This document shows positions 1 to 5,321 of a DNA stretch of 7,042 bases, in pieces. Source of the stretch: Streptomyces speibonae (lineage in GTDB: Bacteria > Actinomycetota > Actinomycetes > Streptomycetales > Streptomycetaceae). Under the pieces are notes generated by a model, which saw nothing but the letters and a program-made list of their open reading frames with translations, had not been told where the DNA came from and searched no databases. Position 1 is the stretch's first letter. The number at the start of each line of letters is the position of its first letter. A program made the translations under genes and the position numbers. The stretch covers positions 9,010-16,051 of the forward strand of contig KL568582.1 in NCBI GenBank assembly GCA_000715605.1, in the 5' to 3' direction.

Positions 1-553
1 CCAGCCGGTGCGGATACTCCTGCCGGGCCAGGTCGATCCCGGCCGCCCGCCGAAGCCGGGAGGAGATTCCGTCGGCCGCCACCACCAGCGCCGCCGACAC
101 GGTACGCGGCGTGCCGTCCCCGGCCAGCCGTACACCCGTGACGCGGCCGTCGGGGCGCCGGAGCAGTTCGTCCGCGAGCACGCCGCGACGCAGCTCGACG
201 GAGGGCGGCAACGCCTCGGTGAACGCGCGCAGGATGGCCGGGTAGTCGTGCGCCAGCAGCCAGTTGCCGTCGACGGGCAGCCGCCGGTAGTCCAGCGTCA
301 TCCGCGCGGTGCCGTCCCGGTCACGGGCGACAAGCCGGTCCAGGCGCAGCGCGCCCGCCCGCTCCAGCGCCCCGGACACGCCCCAGTCGCCCAGGACCCG
401 CAGCGCACCGGGCTGAAAGACCTCGCCCTTGGCCACCGGCCGGGGCCGGGGCTGCTTCTCCACCAGCAGCACGCGCAGGCCCAGCCGTCCCAGCGCACAG
501 GCCGCCGCCAGACCGCCGACACCAGCGCCGCACACCACCGCGTCCACGTTCAT
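1..553 (-). CDS. FAD-dependent monooxygenase, squalene-epoxidase-like N-terminus (partial, 3' end outside window)
   Basis: About 184 N-terminal residues are visible; the rest lies beyond the left edge. A Rossmann GxGxxG FAD motif is at residues 9-14 (GAGVGG), with the ribose-binding Glu at the end of the second strand (LLVEK, E32). An ADGxxSR motif at 160-166 is typical of class A flavoprotein monooxygenases. Between them, GEVFQPGALRVL (43-54) resembles the GExxQPGG segment of squalene epoxidases, so epoxidation of a polyprenyl chain is an attractive guess. Aromatic hydroxylation or a geranylgeranyl-reductase-type role remain possible. The ATG at 553 is preceded by GAGGAG with 6-nt spacing and overlaps the upstream small ORF's stop as ATGA, so the start is secure. 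It is the last gene of the operon visible here. The FAD-monooxygenase family is sure; the epoxidase role is inference. Confidence 0.88.
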   Translation of the reverse strand, partial: MNVDAVVCGAGVGGLAAACALGRLGLRVLLVEKQPRPRPVAKGEVFQPGALRVLGDWGVSGALERAGALRLDRLVARDRDGTARMTLDYRRLPVDGNWLLAHDYPAILRAFTEALPPSVELRRGVLADELLRRPDGRVTGVRLAGDGTPRTVSAALVVAADGISSRLRRAAGIDLARQEYPHRL

Positions 554-834
554 CGGGCGCTCCTCGGCAGCCGGAGCGTCCTGGAGGACCGGGAGGTGGC
601 CGGGCCCCTCCCGGCCGCCCGGCCCCGGCGTGCGGCGCCCCGGGCGACGAGGCCGGCGGAGCCTTCGGGACGGGCGGAGCGCGGTGCGCCGACCGCACCG
701 ACGGTGACCGGCGGCGGCACCGGGGCGGGCGCTCCGCGGCCGGACACGCCGTCCGGTCGTGGCGCCGCGGACGGAGTGCCGGCGGCCGCGTCGATCGCAT
801 CGGGGGCCTCGTCCACGAGCAGGGGTGTGGTCAT
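550..834 (-). CDS. Small Pro/Arg/Ala-rich ORF of unknown function, coupled on both sides
   Basis: This 94-residue ORF sits exactly between the UbiA gene and the flavoprotein gene. Its ATG (834) overlaps the UbiA stop as ATGA, and its TGA (550-552) overlaps the flavoprotein ATG as ATGA. A purine-rich site (GGAAAGGA) lies 9 nt before the start. The first ~18 residues (MTTPLLVDEAPDAIDAAA) look like an ordinary soluble N-terminus. The remainder is rich in Pro, Ala, Gly and Arg and looks disordered and basic. No membrane segment, signal peptide or known motif is visible. Third positions are mostly G/C, but second positions are also GC-rich, so codon statistics support coding only weakly; the double overlap is the main argument. 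It could be a genuine small accessory protein, a coupling leader, or the remnant of a larger gene after an internal deletion. I do not recognise it. Confidence 0.55.
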   Translation of the reverse strand: MTTPLLVDEAPDAIDAAAGTPSAAPRPDGVSGRGAPAPVPPPVTVGAVGAPRSARPEGSAGLVARGAARRGRAAGRGPATSRSSRTLRLPRSAR

Positions 835-1832
835 GCCGCGGGATCCTTTCCGACGAGGGCGGTCGGGGCGGTCGGGAACTCGTGGCCGGCGCGCATCAGC
901 CTCTGGGTGACCAGGGAGAAGATCAGGACCGGCACCAGGACGAGGGTGGCCGTGACCACCCCCCGGGCACCGGCGAGGACCGCGGCGGCCAGCACCAGCC
1001 GCTCCGCGACCAGTACCTCGTGCGCGCGCAGTGCGGACCGGGCGTCGATCGAGGGCCCCGACCGCAGCAGCGGTACGAACGCGGCCGCGCCGCAGCCCGC
1101 GGCGACGGCGAGCAGCGACGCCTGCCCGGCCGCGTCGCGCGGCGCCCATACGGCGGCCGAGGCGACCAGCGCGAGACCGCCCGCGTACAGGGCGAGGGCC
1201 AGCCGGACCGCGTGCCGCACGCCGTGCCGTACCGGTACCGAGCGGTACCCGCCCGCCCGGTCGCCGTCCACGTCCCGCACGGTGCCGACCAGGTTCGACG
1301 CGGTGTCGTGCAGCAGGAGCCCGGCGGCCACCGGCAGCAGCGACCAGGGCGGCTCGGGCCGTGCGATCATCGCGCCGATCACGACGGCGAGGGCGGCCAG
1401 CGCGCCCCGGGACACGTTCCCGGACAGACCGCGCTTCTTGAAGACCCGGCTGTAGCCGACGATGCCGGCCATCGTCGTCAGGAACAGCGGCAGGATGGCC
1501 CAGTTGGCGGCGACCACCAGGACGGCGCTGGCCGTCGCGCACACGACCCCGCCCGCCAGCGCCGCGTCCGCCGACAGCCGTCCGGAGGGGATCGGCCGCT
1601 GCGGCTTGCCGATCGCGTCCAGCTTCCGGTCGAACCAGTCACCCAGATAGTGCCCGGACAGCCAGCCCAGCGCCGTCGCGGCCGCGGCGACCGCCGGCCG
1701 CCCCGTGCCGGTGCCTCCGGCCCAGACGGCGCCGGCCAGCCCGAGCAGGGCGGGATAGCCGGTCGTGTACGGACGCCAGGTCTGCACATGGGCCAGGACG
1801 GTCGTCCGGCCGCGTGTCCACCGGCCCGCCAC
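831..1832 (-). CDS. UbiA-superfamily membrane prenyltransferase or UbiA-type terpene cyclase
   Basis: This integral membrane protein has 333 residues, a usual length for UbiA enzymes, with about eight or nine hydrophobic helices. The first Asp-rich motif is GDWFDRKLD (64-72), followed by KPQRPIPSG (76-84). The usual leading Asn of NDxxDxxxD is Gly here. The middle loop YSRVFKKRG (127-135) and N139 are family-typical. The second motif is RDVDGDRAGGYRSVPV (186-201), with D187 and D191 expected to bind Mg and diphosphate. UbiA enzymes usually transfer a prenyl group to an aromatic or polar acceptor. Some Streptomyces members, such as PtmT1 of platensimycin biosynthesis, instead cyclise terpenoid diphosphates, and no gene for an aromatic acceptor is visible here. 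Start: GTG at 1832, 2 nt after the synthase stop, with only a weak ribosome-binding site, so it probably relies on coupling. An in-frame GTG at codon 16 (HVQTWRPY) is the alternative. Confidence 0.9.
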   Translation of the reverse strand: MAGRWTRGRTTVLAHVQTWRPYTTGYPALLGLAGAVWAGGTGTGRPAVAAAATALGWLSGHYLGDWFDRKLDAIGKPQRPIPSGRLSADAALAGGVVCATASAVLVVAANWAILPLFLTTMAGIVGYSRVFKKRGLSGNVSRGALAALAVVIGAMIARPEPPWSLLPVAAGLLLHDTASNLVGTVRDVDGDRAGGYRSVPVRHGVRHAVRLALALYAGGLALVASAAVWAPRDAAGQASLLAVAAGCGAAAFVPLLRSGPSIDARSALRAHEVLVAERLVLAAAVLAGARGVVTATLVLVPVLIFSLVTQRLMRAGHEFPTAPTALVGKDPAA

Positions 1833-1834
1833 GG

Positions 1835-2848
1835 CTAGCGGTCCCGGCGCACGGTCAGGTCCGCGATCGCCGCGAGCAGTCCTCGCGCGTCGCTGCGGGG
1901 CAGCGGGGTCAGCGCCTTTCCCGCCTTCGCGATCTCGGCGTACGCCTGCGCCCGGGCGAGGTCGAGGGCGCCGGTCGCGACGACCACCTCGCGCAGCGCG
2001 GCGAAGGTGGCCTGCGGGGTGAGCCCGCCGTCGAGGGCCCGCTCCAGACGGCGCCGGTCGTCCGGGTCTCCGGCCTGGTGGGCCAGCAGCACCGGGAAGG
2101 TCGGACGCAGGTTGGCGGCGTCACTCGTGCCGGGTTTGCCGGTGACGGCCGGGTCCGCGAGATACGGCAGCAGGTCGTCGTACATCTGGTAGGCCAGCCC
2201 CAGGTGGCCGGCGAAGGCGGTGACCGCCTCGGTCTCCTCCGGCGAGCCTCCGCTGAGCAGCGCACCGGCCCGGCAGGAGGCCCGCAGCAGGGCCCCGGTC
2301 TTGAGCGAGGCCATCTCCCGGTAGGCGTCCAGGCCGCCCTCGCCGGGCCACGCGTCGGCCAGCGTCGTCTCCTGCACCTGTCCCCGGCACAGGTCCTCGC
2401 CGGCTTCCGCCAGCACCCGGACCGCGGCCAGCACCGCCGTGTCCGGCACCCCGAGCGCGGTGCACTCGGCGACCGCCGAGAACACCTGGAACAGCAGTGC
2501 GTCCCCGGTGGCGATCGCGTCCGGCACACCGTAGAGCGCGTGCACGGAACTCTGGCCGCGCCGCAGGTCGTCGCCGTCGATGACGTCGTCGTGGATCAGC
2601 GAGGCCACGTGCAGATACTCCACGGCCAGCGCCGCCGGAATCACCTCGTCGCGCGCTCCGCCGGTCGCCTCGGCGGAGGTCACCAGCAGCAGCGGCCGCA
2701 GCAGCTTGCCGGGGGCGAGCAGCGCGTAGCGGGCGATCTCGTGCAACCGGTCACCGCCGGCCGGCCAGCGGACGTCGAGCTCCCGGCGCAGTGCCCTGGC
2801 CGCCGGGGACAGCGTGACCTCCCGGACCGCCACGGTCTCGGCGGTCAT
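1835..2848 (-). CDS. All-trans polyprenyl diphosphate synthase (GGPP or longer)
   Basis: This 337-residue class I isoprenyl diphosphate synthase condenses IPP with an allylic diphosphate. IPP-binding GKLLRP is at 47-52. The first Asp-rich motif is HDDVIDGDDLRRGQ (86-99), with DDxxD at 87-91 and R96/R97. KTG is at 183-185. The second Asp-rich region is YDDLLPYLADPAVTGKP (223-239). Residues before the first motif (HVASL, A82 and S83 at -5 and -4) are small, which argues against a short C15 product. They look more like medium- or long-chain synthases than the HNFSL signature common in actinobacterial GGPP synthases. The second motif reads DDLLP rather than DDxxD, and the usual GKxTLP segment reads LRPTFP (247-252). 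The DPAVTGKP stretch does resemble GGPP synthases, so the chain length is open. ATG at 2848 overlaps the aminotransferase stop (ATGA), with GGAG 8 nt upstream. It supplies the prenyl substrate for UbiA and probably for the SHC-like protein. Confidence 0.93.
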   Translation of the reverse strand: MTAETVAVREVTLSPAARALRRELDVRWPAGGDRLHEIARYALLAPGKLLRPLLLVTSAEATGGARDEVIPAALAVEYLHVASLIHDDVIDGDDLRRGQSSVHALYGVPDAIATGDALLFQVFSAVAECTALGVPDTAVLAAVRVLAEAGEDLCRGQVQETTLADAWPGEGGLDAYREMASLKTGALLRASCRAGALLSGGSPEETEAVTAFAGHLGLAYQMYDDLLPYLADPAVTGKPGTSDAANLRPTFPVLLAHQAGDPDDRRRLERALDGGLTPQATFAALREVVVATGALDLARAQAYAEIAKAGKALTPLPRSDARGLLAAIADLTVRRDR

Positions 2849-3882
2849 CCGGCACACTCCGGCGCCGGACCCTCCTGAGCGGTGTGTTCCCTCGCGACGA
2901 AATCCTTGGCCAGGGTCAGGACGGCGTCGTTGGCCTCCGGGGTGCCGGTGCTCACGCGCACGCCCGCGCCCGCGATCTCACGCACCCTCACACCCTGGGC
3001 CGCCAGATGGTCCACGAACGCCTTGCCCCGCTCACCGAGCGGCAGCCAGAGGAAGTTCGCACCGCTGGGCGGCACCTCCAGGCCCAGGTCCAGCAGCCCG
3101 GCCCTGACCCGGTCCCGCTCCCGGGCGACCTCGGCGCATCGATCCCGCATCGCGTCCTCGGCCTCCAGCGCGGCCATCGCGGCGGCCTGCGCGACGGTGC
3201 TCACCCGGAAGAACGGCGTCATCCTGTGCAGTGGCCCGACCACCGCCTCCGCACCGGCCAGATGGCCGACCCGCAGTCCGAGCAGCCCGTGCGACTTGGA
3301 GAACGTCCGCACGACCGCGATCCGTTCGTCACGTTCCGCCAGCGCCATGGCGTCGGCGAGTGCGCCGGGCCCCGCGAACTCGCGGTACGCCTCGTCGACC
3401 AGCACCAGCACGTCCGGCGGCAGCGCGGCCATGAAGTCCTTCAGCCGGTCGTGCCCGAGCACCTCGCCCGTCGGGTTGTTCGGGTTGCACAGCAGGACCA
3501 CCTTGGTGCGGTCCGTCACGGCGGCGGCCATGGCGGTCAGGTCGTGCTCCTGGCCGGTCAGCGGCACCGCGACCGGTTCGGCCCCGGCGTTGCGGATCAG
3601 AAGCGGATACATCTCGAACGACGGCCAGGCGTGCACCACTTCGGTGCCCGGCCCGGCGTGGGCGTTCAGGAACTGCTGGAGCAGCGCGGCCGACCCCGGG
3701 CCCGCCACGACCCGGGCAGGCGGCAGGCCGAGCCGGCGTGCCAGTTCCTCGGTGAGCCCGGTGGCGAGGGCGTCGAGGGTGAGATTGACGTGCTCACTCG
3801 ACTCCCGGACCGCCCGGGCCACACCGGGTAAGAGCTCCGAATGGTTCTCGTTCAGGGAGAGTTCGTGTATTGCCGGATCCAC
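2845..3882 (-). CDS. HisC-like PLP-dependent aminotransferase (class I/II fold)
   Basis: This 345-residue protein has the full length of histidinol-phosphate aminotransferases. The N-terminal LSLNEN (8-13) is the family's substrate-gating segment. CNPNNPTG (132-139) and VDEAYREF (162-169) contact PLP. FSKSHGLLGLRVG (194-206) carries the Schiff-base lysine K196, and the C-terminal VRVSTGT holds the substrate-carboxylate or phosphate arginine. It lies at the head of a terpenoid operon with no histidine genes, so it more likely makes or consumes an amino acid or amine for the natural product (aromatic or amino-aldehyde substrates are plausible) than acts in histidine synthesis. Start: GTG at 3882, chosen because AGGAAGG lies 7 nt upstream. 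The in-frame ATG at 3909 has no such site and would add nine residues. Leu18 is a TTA codon, implying control by the bldA tRNA. The gene overlaps the downstream synthase by 4 nt. Confidence 0.92.
   Translation of the reverse strand: MDPAIHELSLNENHSELLPGVARAVRESSEHVNLTLDALATGLTEELARRLGLPPARVVAGPGSAALLQQFLNAHAGPGTEVVHAWPSFEMYPLLIRNAGAEPVAVPLTGQEHDLTAMAAAVTDRTKVVLLCNPNNPTGEVLGHDRLKDFMAALPPDVLVLVDEAYREFAGPGALADAMALAERDERIAVVRTFSKSHGLLGLRVGHLAGAEAVVGPLHRMTPFFRVSTVAQAAAMAALEAEDAMRDRCAEVARERDRVRAGLLDLGLEVPPSGANFLWLPLGERGKAFVDHLAAQGVRVREIAGAGVRVSTGTPEANDAVLTLAKDFVAREHTAQEGPAPECAG
3829..3831 (-). promoter_or_regulatory. TTA codon (Leu18) in the aminotransferase
   Basis: The 18th codon of the first gene of the minus operon is TTA (plus strand taa at 3829-3831). 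In Streptomyces this codon needs the developmentally regulated bldA tRNA. Because the downstream genes are coupled by overlaps, it could gate the whole operon. I saw no other in-frame TTA in this operon's genes. Confidence 0.8.
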
Positions 3883-3889
3883 GGGATGG

Positions 3890-3896
3890 CCTTCCT
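3890..3896 (-). promoter_or_regulatory. Ribosome-binding site deciding the aminotransferase start
   Basis: The minus strand reads AGGAAGG here, 7 nt before GTG at 3882. The more upstream ATG at 3909 has only pyrimidine-rich sequence before it, so the GTG is preferred. Confidence 0.75.
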
Positions 3897-4132
3897 GTCG
3901 ACGTGCCATGGGGCAGGGAGAAGGCAGCCGCGACCGCTTGGTGATGACGGCGCGGTGAAAGGGAATGCGCGCGGTGAAGTGATGAGGGGAGCGCAGGGAA
4001 ACGGTGGGGGAGACCGGAGACAGAACAGGCGCGAGAATGGGGGAGCACTGTTCCATACGGCGGCTTATGGAGCGCCGACTCTCTCAGTTTGACCATGTAA
4101 CGGCTCCCCGCGCAAGCACCGGTCCGATGAAG

Positions 4133-4157
4133 TCCGGAAAGGGTGATTTGTTCCGGA
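4133..4157. repeat. Perfect 7-bp inverted repeat, candidate operator or stem-loop
   Basis: TCCGGAA (4133-4139) and TTCCGGA (4151-4157) are perfect reverse complements separated by 11 nt. The repeat lies about 250 bp upstream of the aminotransferase start, in the leader or promoter region of the minus operon. It could bind a dimeric regulator or form a stem-loop in the leader. No regulator gene is in the window. Confidence 0.4.
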
Positions 4158-4192
4158 TGGGGCGGCAATTGGAGCGTCGGTATGCGGCGGTC

Positions 4193-4207
4193 GGGGAATG
4201 CTTCCCC
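4193..4207. repeat. Tight inverted repeat GGGGAA-TGC-TTCCCC
   Basis: Six-base arms with a 3-nt centre are compatible with either an operator half-site pair or a small hairpin. It lies about 310 bp upstream of the aminotransferase. There is no T-tract on either strand, so a terminator is unlikely. Confidence 0.4.
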
Positions 4208-4502
4208 CATCGCAGTGTGACCTTTGCCATGTTTATTTCGCGCAGCGGCGTCGTGCGGGGGAAAGCCGCGCGAGTCGCGGCCAGGTCCTCGTACGGAAGC
4301 CGGTGCATTCACGCGTACCGGTCTGATCTGGCGTGATGGGCGGAGCGGGCGGTGCCGGACGCGCGACGGCGACGGCGCTGACTGCTTCGTGCGACCGGCC
4401 GGTGCGGGCGCCTCCGGCGGCGCCCGTGGCACTCCTGACACGGGAGAGGGCTGCTGCTATCACAGAATCCGCGACGCGGAAGTCATTCGCTGGTGGAGAG
4501 CA

Positions 4503-4520
4503 CCTGACTTACTGGTCAGG
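4503..4520. promoter_or_regulatory. Inverted repeat CCTGAC-N6-GTCAGG, candidate operator (TetR-like look)
   Basis: Perfect 6-bp arms surround TTACTG. The TTACTGGTCAGG stretch resembles operators of TetR-family self-regulated promoters, but this is only a resemblance. On the plus strand it is followed within 4 nt by a ribosome-binding site and an ATG (next entry). On the minus strand it lies about 60 nt past the sulfotransferase stop, without a T-tract. Confidence 0.45.
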
Positions 4521-4523
4521 AAA

Positions 4524-4539
4524 GGAAGTGACACTTATG
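4524..4539 (+). other. Orphan ribosome-binding site plus ATG without a credible gene
   Basis: AAAGGAAG at 4521-4528 precedes ATG 4537 by 8 nt, a normal translation-initiation layout. The frame opened there runs 220 codons to 5199, but it is antisense to the whole sulfotransferase gene, has the Arg/Gly-rich composition of a GC-rich shadow frame, and matches no family I know. It may be the surviving 5' end of a plus-strand gene, perhaps a regulator, removed when the present sulfotransferase end was joined here. Confidence 0.35.
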
Positions 4540-4558
4540 CGCCGGCGGGAAAGCGGGT

Positions 4559-4571
4559 GCGGTCGAACCGC
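4559..4571 (-). terminator. Weak hairpin just after the sulfotransferase stop
   Basis: GCGGT-CGA-ACCGC forms a 5-bp stem (6 with a G-T pair) starting about 8 nt past the stop codon on the minus strand. No T-tract follows. GC hairpins without T-runs can end transcription in actinomycetes, but the stem is short. Confidence 0.25.
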
Positions 4572-4578
4572 GGTCGGG

Positions 4579-5205
4579 TCACAGCTGCGCCATGGCCCGA
4601 AGCTCCGCCGTGGTGTTGCGGTGCGGGAACGGTCGCTCAGGTTCTGGTACGTCCAGGGCGCGGCACAGCGGGCCCCACCCGTCGGCGGGGGACCACTCGA
4701 CCAGCCGGTCGGCCGGCACGAGCGAGCGCACCTCGTCGTTGTGCGCCTCATAGGCGGCTTTGGCGGCGCGCTCGTCGGACCAGGCGGCCGTCAGGTGCTC
4801 GACGGTCGTGAGGTGGCCCAGTTCGATGATCCGCGCGTCCGCGTGCTCCGGGTGCGCCAGGTGCCGCTCCAGCACGGGGACGACCGTCTGCGAAAAGCTG
4901 CGCCACCAATCCTCGGTGTCACGGACCGAAAGCACCACGAGCGCCTCCGGGAACACGGTCTGCAGCTCACGCCAGAATGCCGACGTCGGCCCGCCGACGG
5001 CGGCGCCGTAACCGTCGAAGAAACTCTCCCAGCCGGACGAGGGACTGCCTTCCGTAAAGGCTTGTTCCCACGGCGAGACATGCTCAGGGCGCTGGGTCAC
5101 CTCAAGCATGTGATAGCACCTCCGGCCCAGCAATTCGCTCAGGCCGAGATGCAGAGAGAACGTTCCGGTGCGCCCGATTCCGGCCCCGATGATGCGTAAT
5201 GACAC
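4579..5205 (-). CDS. PF17784-type sulfotransferase family protein
   Basis: This 208-residue soluble protein has a typical length for this small sulfotransferase-like family. GxGRTGTxSL (9-18) is the 5'-phosphosulfate-binding loop expected to contact PAPS. SVRDTEDWWRSF (93-104) is the 3'-phosphate-binding Arg/Ser segment. The C-terminus DGWGPLCRALDVPEPERPFPHRN is family-typical. The region usually reading xAxVDxP is AAVGGP (68-73), so a conserved Asp is Gly here. A role in sulfating a hydroxyl of the terpenoid is the natural inference, but many members of this family have no proven activity. Start: GTG at 5205 with GGAG 7 nt upstream; the longer frame has no better site. Codon 3 is TTA. It is divergent from the SHC-like gene and driven by the promoter at 5241-5270, with a leader of about 28 nt. 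Confidence 0.85.
   Translation of the reverse strand: MSLRIIGAGIGRTGTFSLHLGLSELLGRRCYHMLEVTQRPEHVSPWEQAFTEGSPSSGWESFFDGYGAAVGGPTSAFWRELQTVFPEALVVLSVRDTEDWWRSFSQTVVPVLERHLAHPEHADARIIELGHLTTVEHLTAAWSDERAAKAAYEAHNDEVRSLVPADRLVEWSPADGWGPLCRALDVPEPERPFPHRNTTAELRAMAQL
5197..5199 (-). promoter_or_regulatory. TTA codon (Leu3) in the sulfotransferase
   Basis: The third codon is TTA (plus strand taa), directly after GTG TCA. Together with the TTA at 3829-3831, both minus-strand transcription units in the window carry an early bldA-type codon. The identification depends on the GTG 5205 start being at or upstream of the real one. Confidence 0.75.
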
Positions 5206-5240
5206 TGGCGATCTCCGTTCGGTTCGGCACAGTTGGCCGA

Positions 5241-5270
5241 AATTTATGAGAAGCGTCTCGGCCCTGTCAA
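5241..5270 (-). promoter_or_regulatory. Consensus-like promoter for the sulfotransferase
   Basis: Minus strand: TTGACA (5270-5265), 18-nt spacer, TAAATT (5246-5241). The -35 is a perfect match and the -10 is 4/6 to the housekeeping (HrdB/sigma-70-like) consensus; a 17-nt spacer with ATAAAT is the alternative register. Predicted start is near 5234. No equally clear promoter is seen for the plus-strand cyclase. Confidence 0.7.
5248..5259. promoter_or_regulatory. Palindrome between -35 and -10, candidate operator
   Basis: GAGA-AGCG-TCTC lies inside the promoter spacer, and GGCCGA (5235-5240) with TCGGCC (5258-5263) forms a second, wider inverted pair around it. A repressor bound here would block the sulfotransferase promoter and could also affect the divergent cyclase gene. 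Confidence 0.45.
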
Positions 5271-5310
5271 GGAATGGTGATTTCACGAAGCTTCAGGAGT
5301 TCCAGGAGAA

Positions 5311-5316
5311 GGGAGG
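5311..5316 (+). promoter_or_regulatory. Ribosome-binding site deciding the cyclase start
   Basis: GGGAGG lies 5 nt before GTG 5322, making this start much better than the in-frame ATG at 5274, which has no purine-rich site and would add 16 Arg/Ser-rich residues. Confidence 0.75.
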
Positions 5317-5321
5317 AACAG

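Larger units (their letters stand above)
3883..4578. other. Long intergenic region (about 700 bp) with inverted repeats and no convincing gene
   Basis: This stretch lies between the aminotransferase start and the sulfotransferase stop. Both neighbours read leftward, so it holds the 5' leader of the large operon and the 3' end of the sulfotransferase transcript. Short ORFs on both strands lack ribosome-binding sites, family signatures and coding-type third-position bias. Local composition is less GC-rich than the genes, with AT-richer patches around 4085-4100, 4145-4170 and 4225-4240. I found no consensus -35/-10 pair for the large operon. Three inverted repeats (4133-4157, 4193-4207, 4503-4520) and an orphan start site (4524-4539) are listed separately. 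A further 6-bp pair, TCACGC at 4309-4314 with GCGTGA at 4331-4336, is near chance expectation. The length is large for Streptomyces and could reflect a lost gene or an unrecognised regulatory RNA. Confidence 0.6.

Noticed and set aside
8..910. 300-codon plus-strand open frame over the flavoprotein and small ORF
   Set aside because: It is antisense to the FAD monooxygenase with clear motifs, and its Arg/Pro/Gln-rich composition is that of a shadow frame.
2845..3882. Aminotransferase as the primary-metabolism histidine gene hisC
   Set aside because: The family fits, but no other histidine gene is nearby and it is translationally coupled to a prenyl synthase gene, so the symbol was not assigned.
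3841..4092. 83-codon plus-strand frame overlapping the aminotransferase start
   Set aside because: No ribosome-binding site, Gly/Arg-rich composition, and overlap with the start of a convincing gene on the other strand.
4084..4308. Small minus-strand frame with internal start MAKVTLRWGKHS near 4230
   Set aside because: No ribosome-binding site precedes it, third-position bias is weak, and no family resemblance is seen; it is treated as part of the operon leader.
4333..5199. Long plus-strand open frame across the intergenic region and the sulfotransferase
   Set aside because: It is mostly antisense to a well-supported gene, Arg/Gly/Pro-rich, and matches no family; long antisense frames are routine in such GC-rich DNA.
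5234..5262. Plus-strand promoter for the cyclase starting at TTGGCC
   Set aside because: No acceptable -10 occurs at 16-19 nt; the sequence overlaps the better-supported minus-strand promoter.
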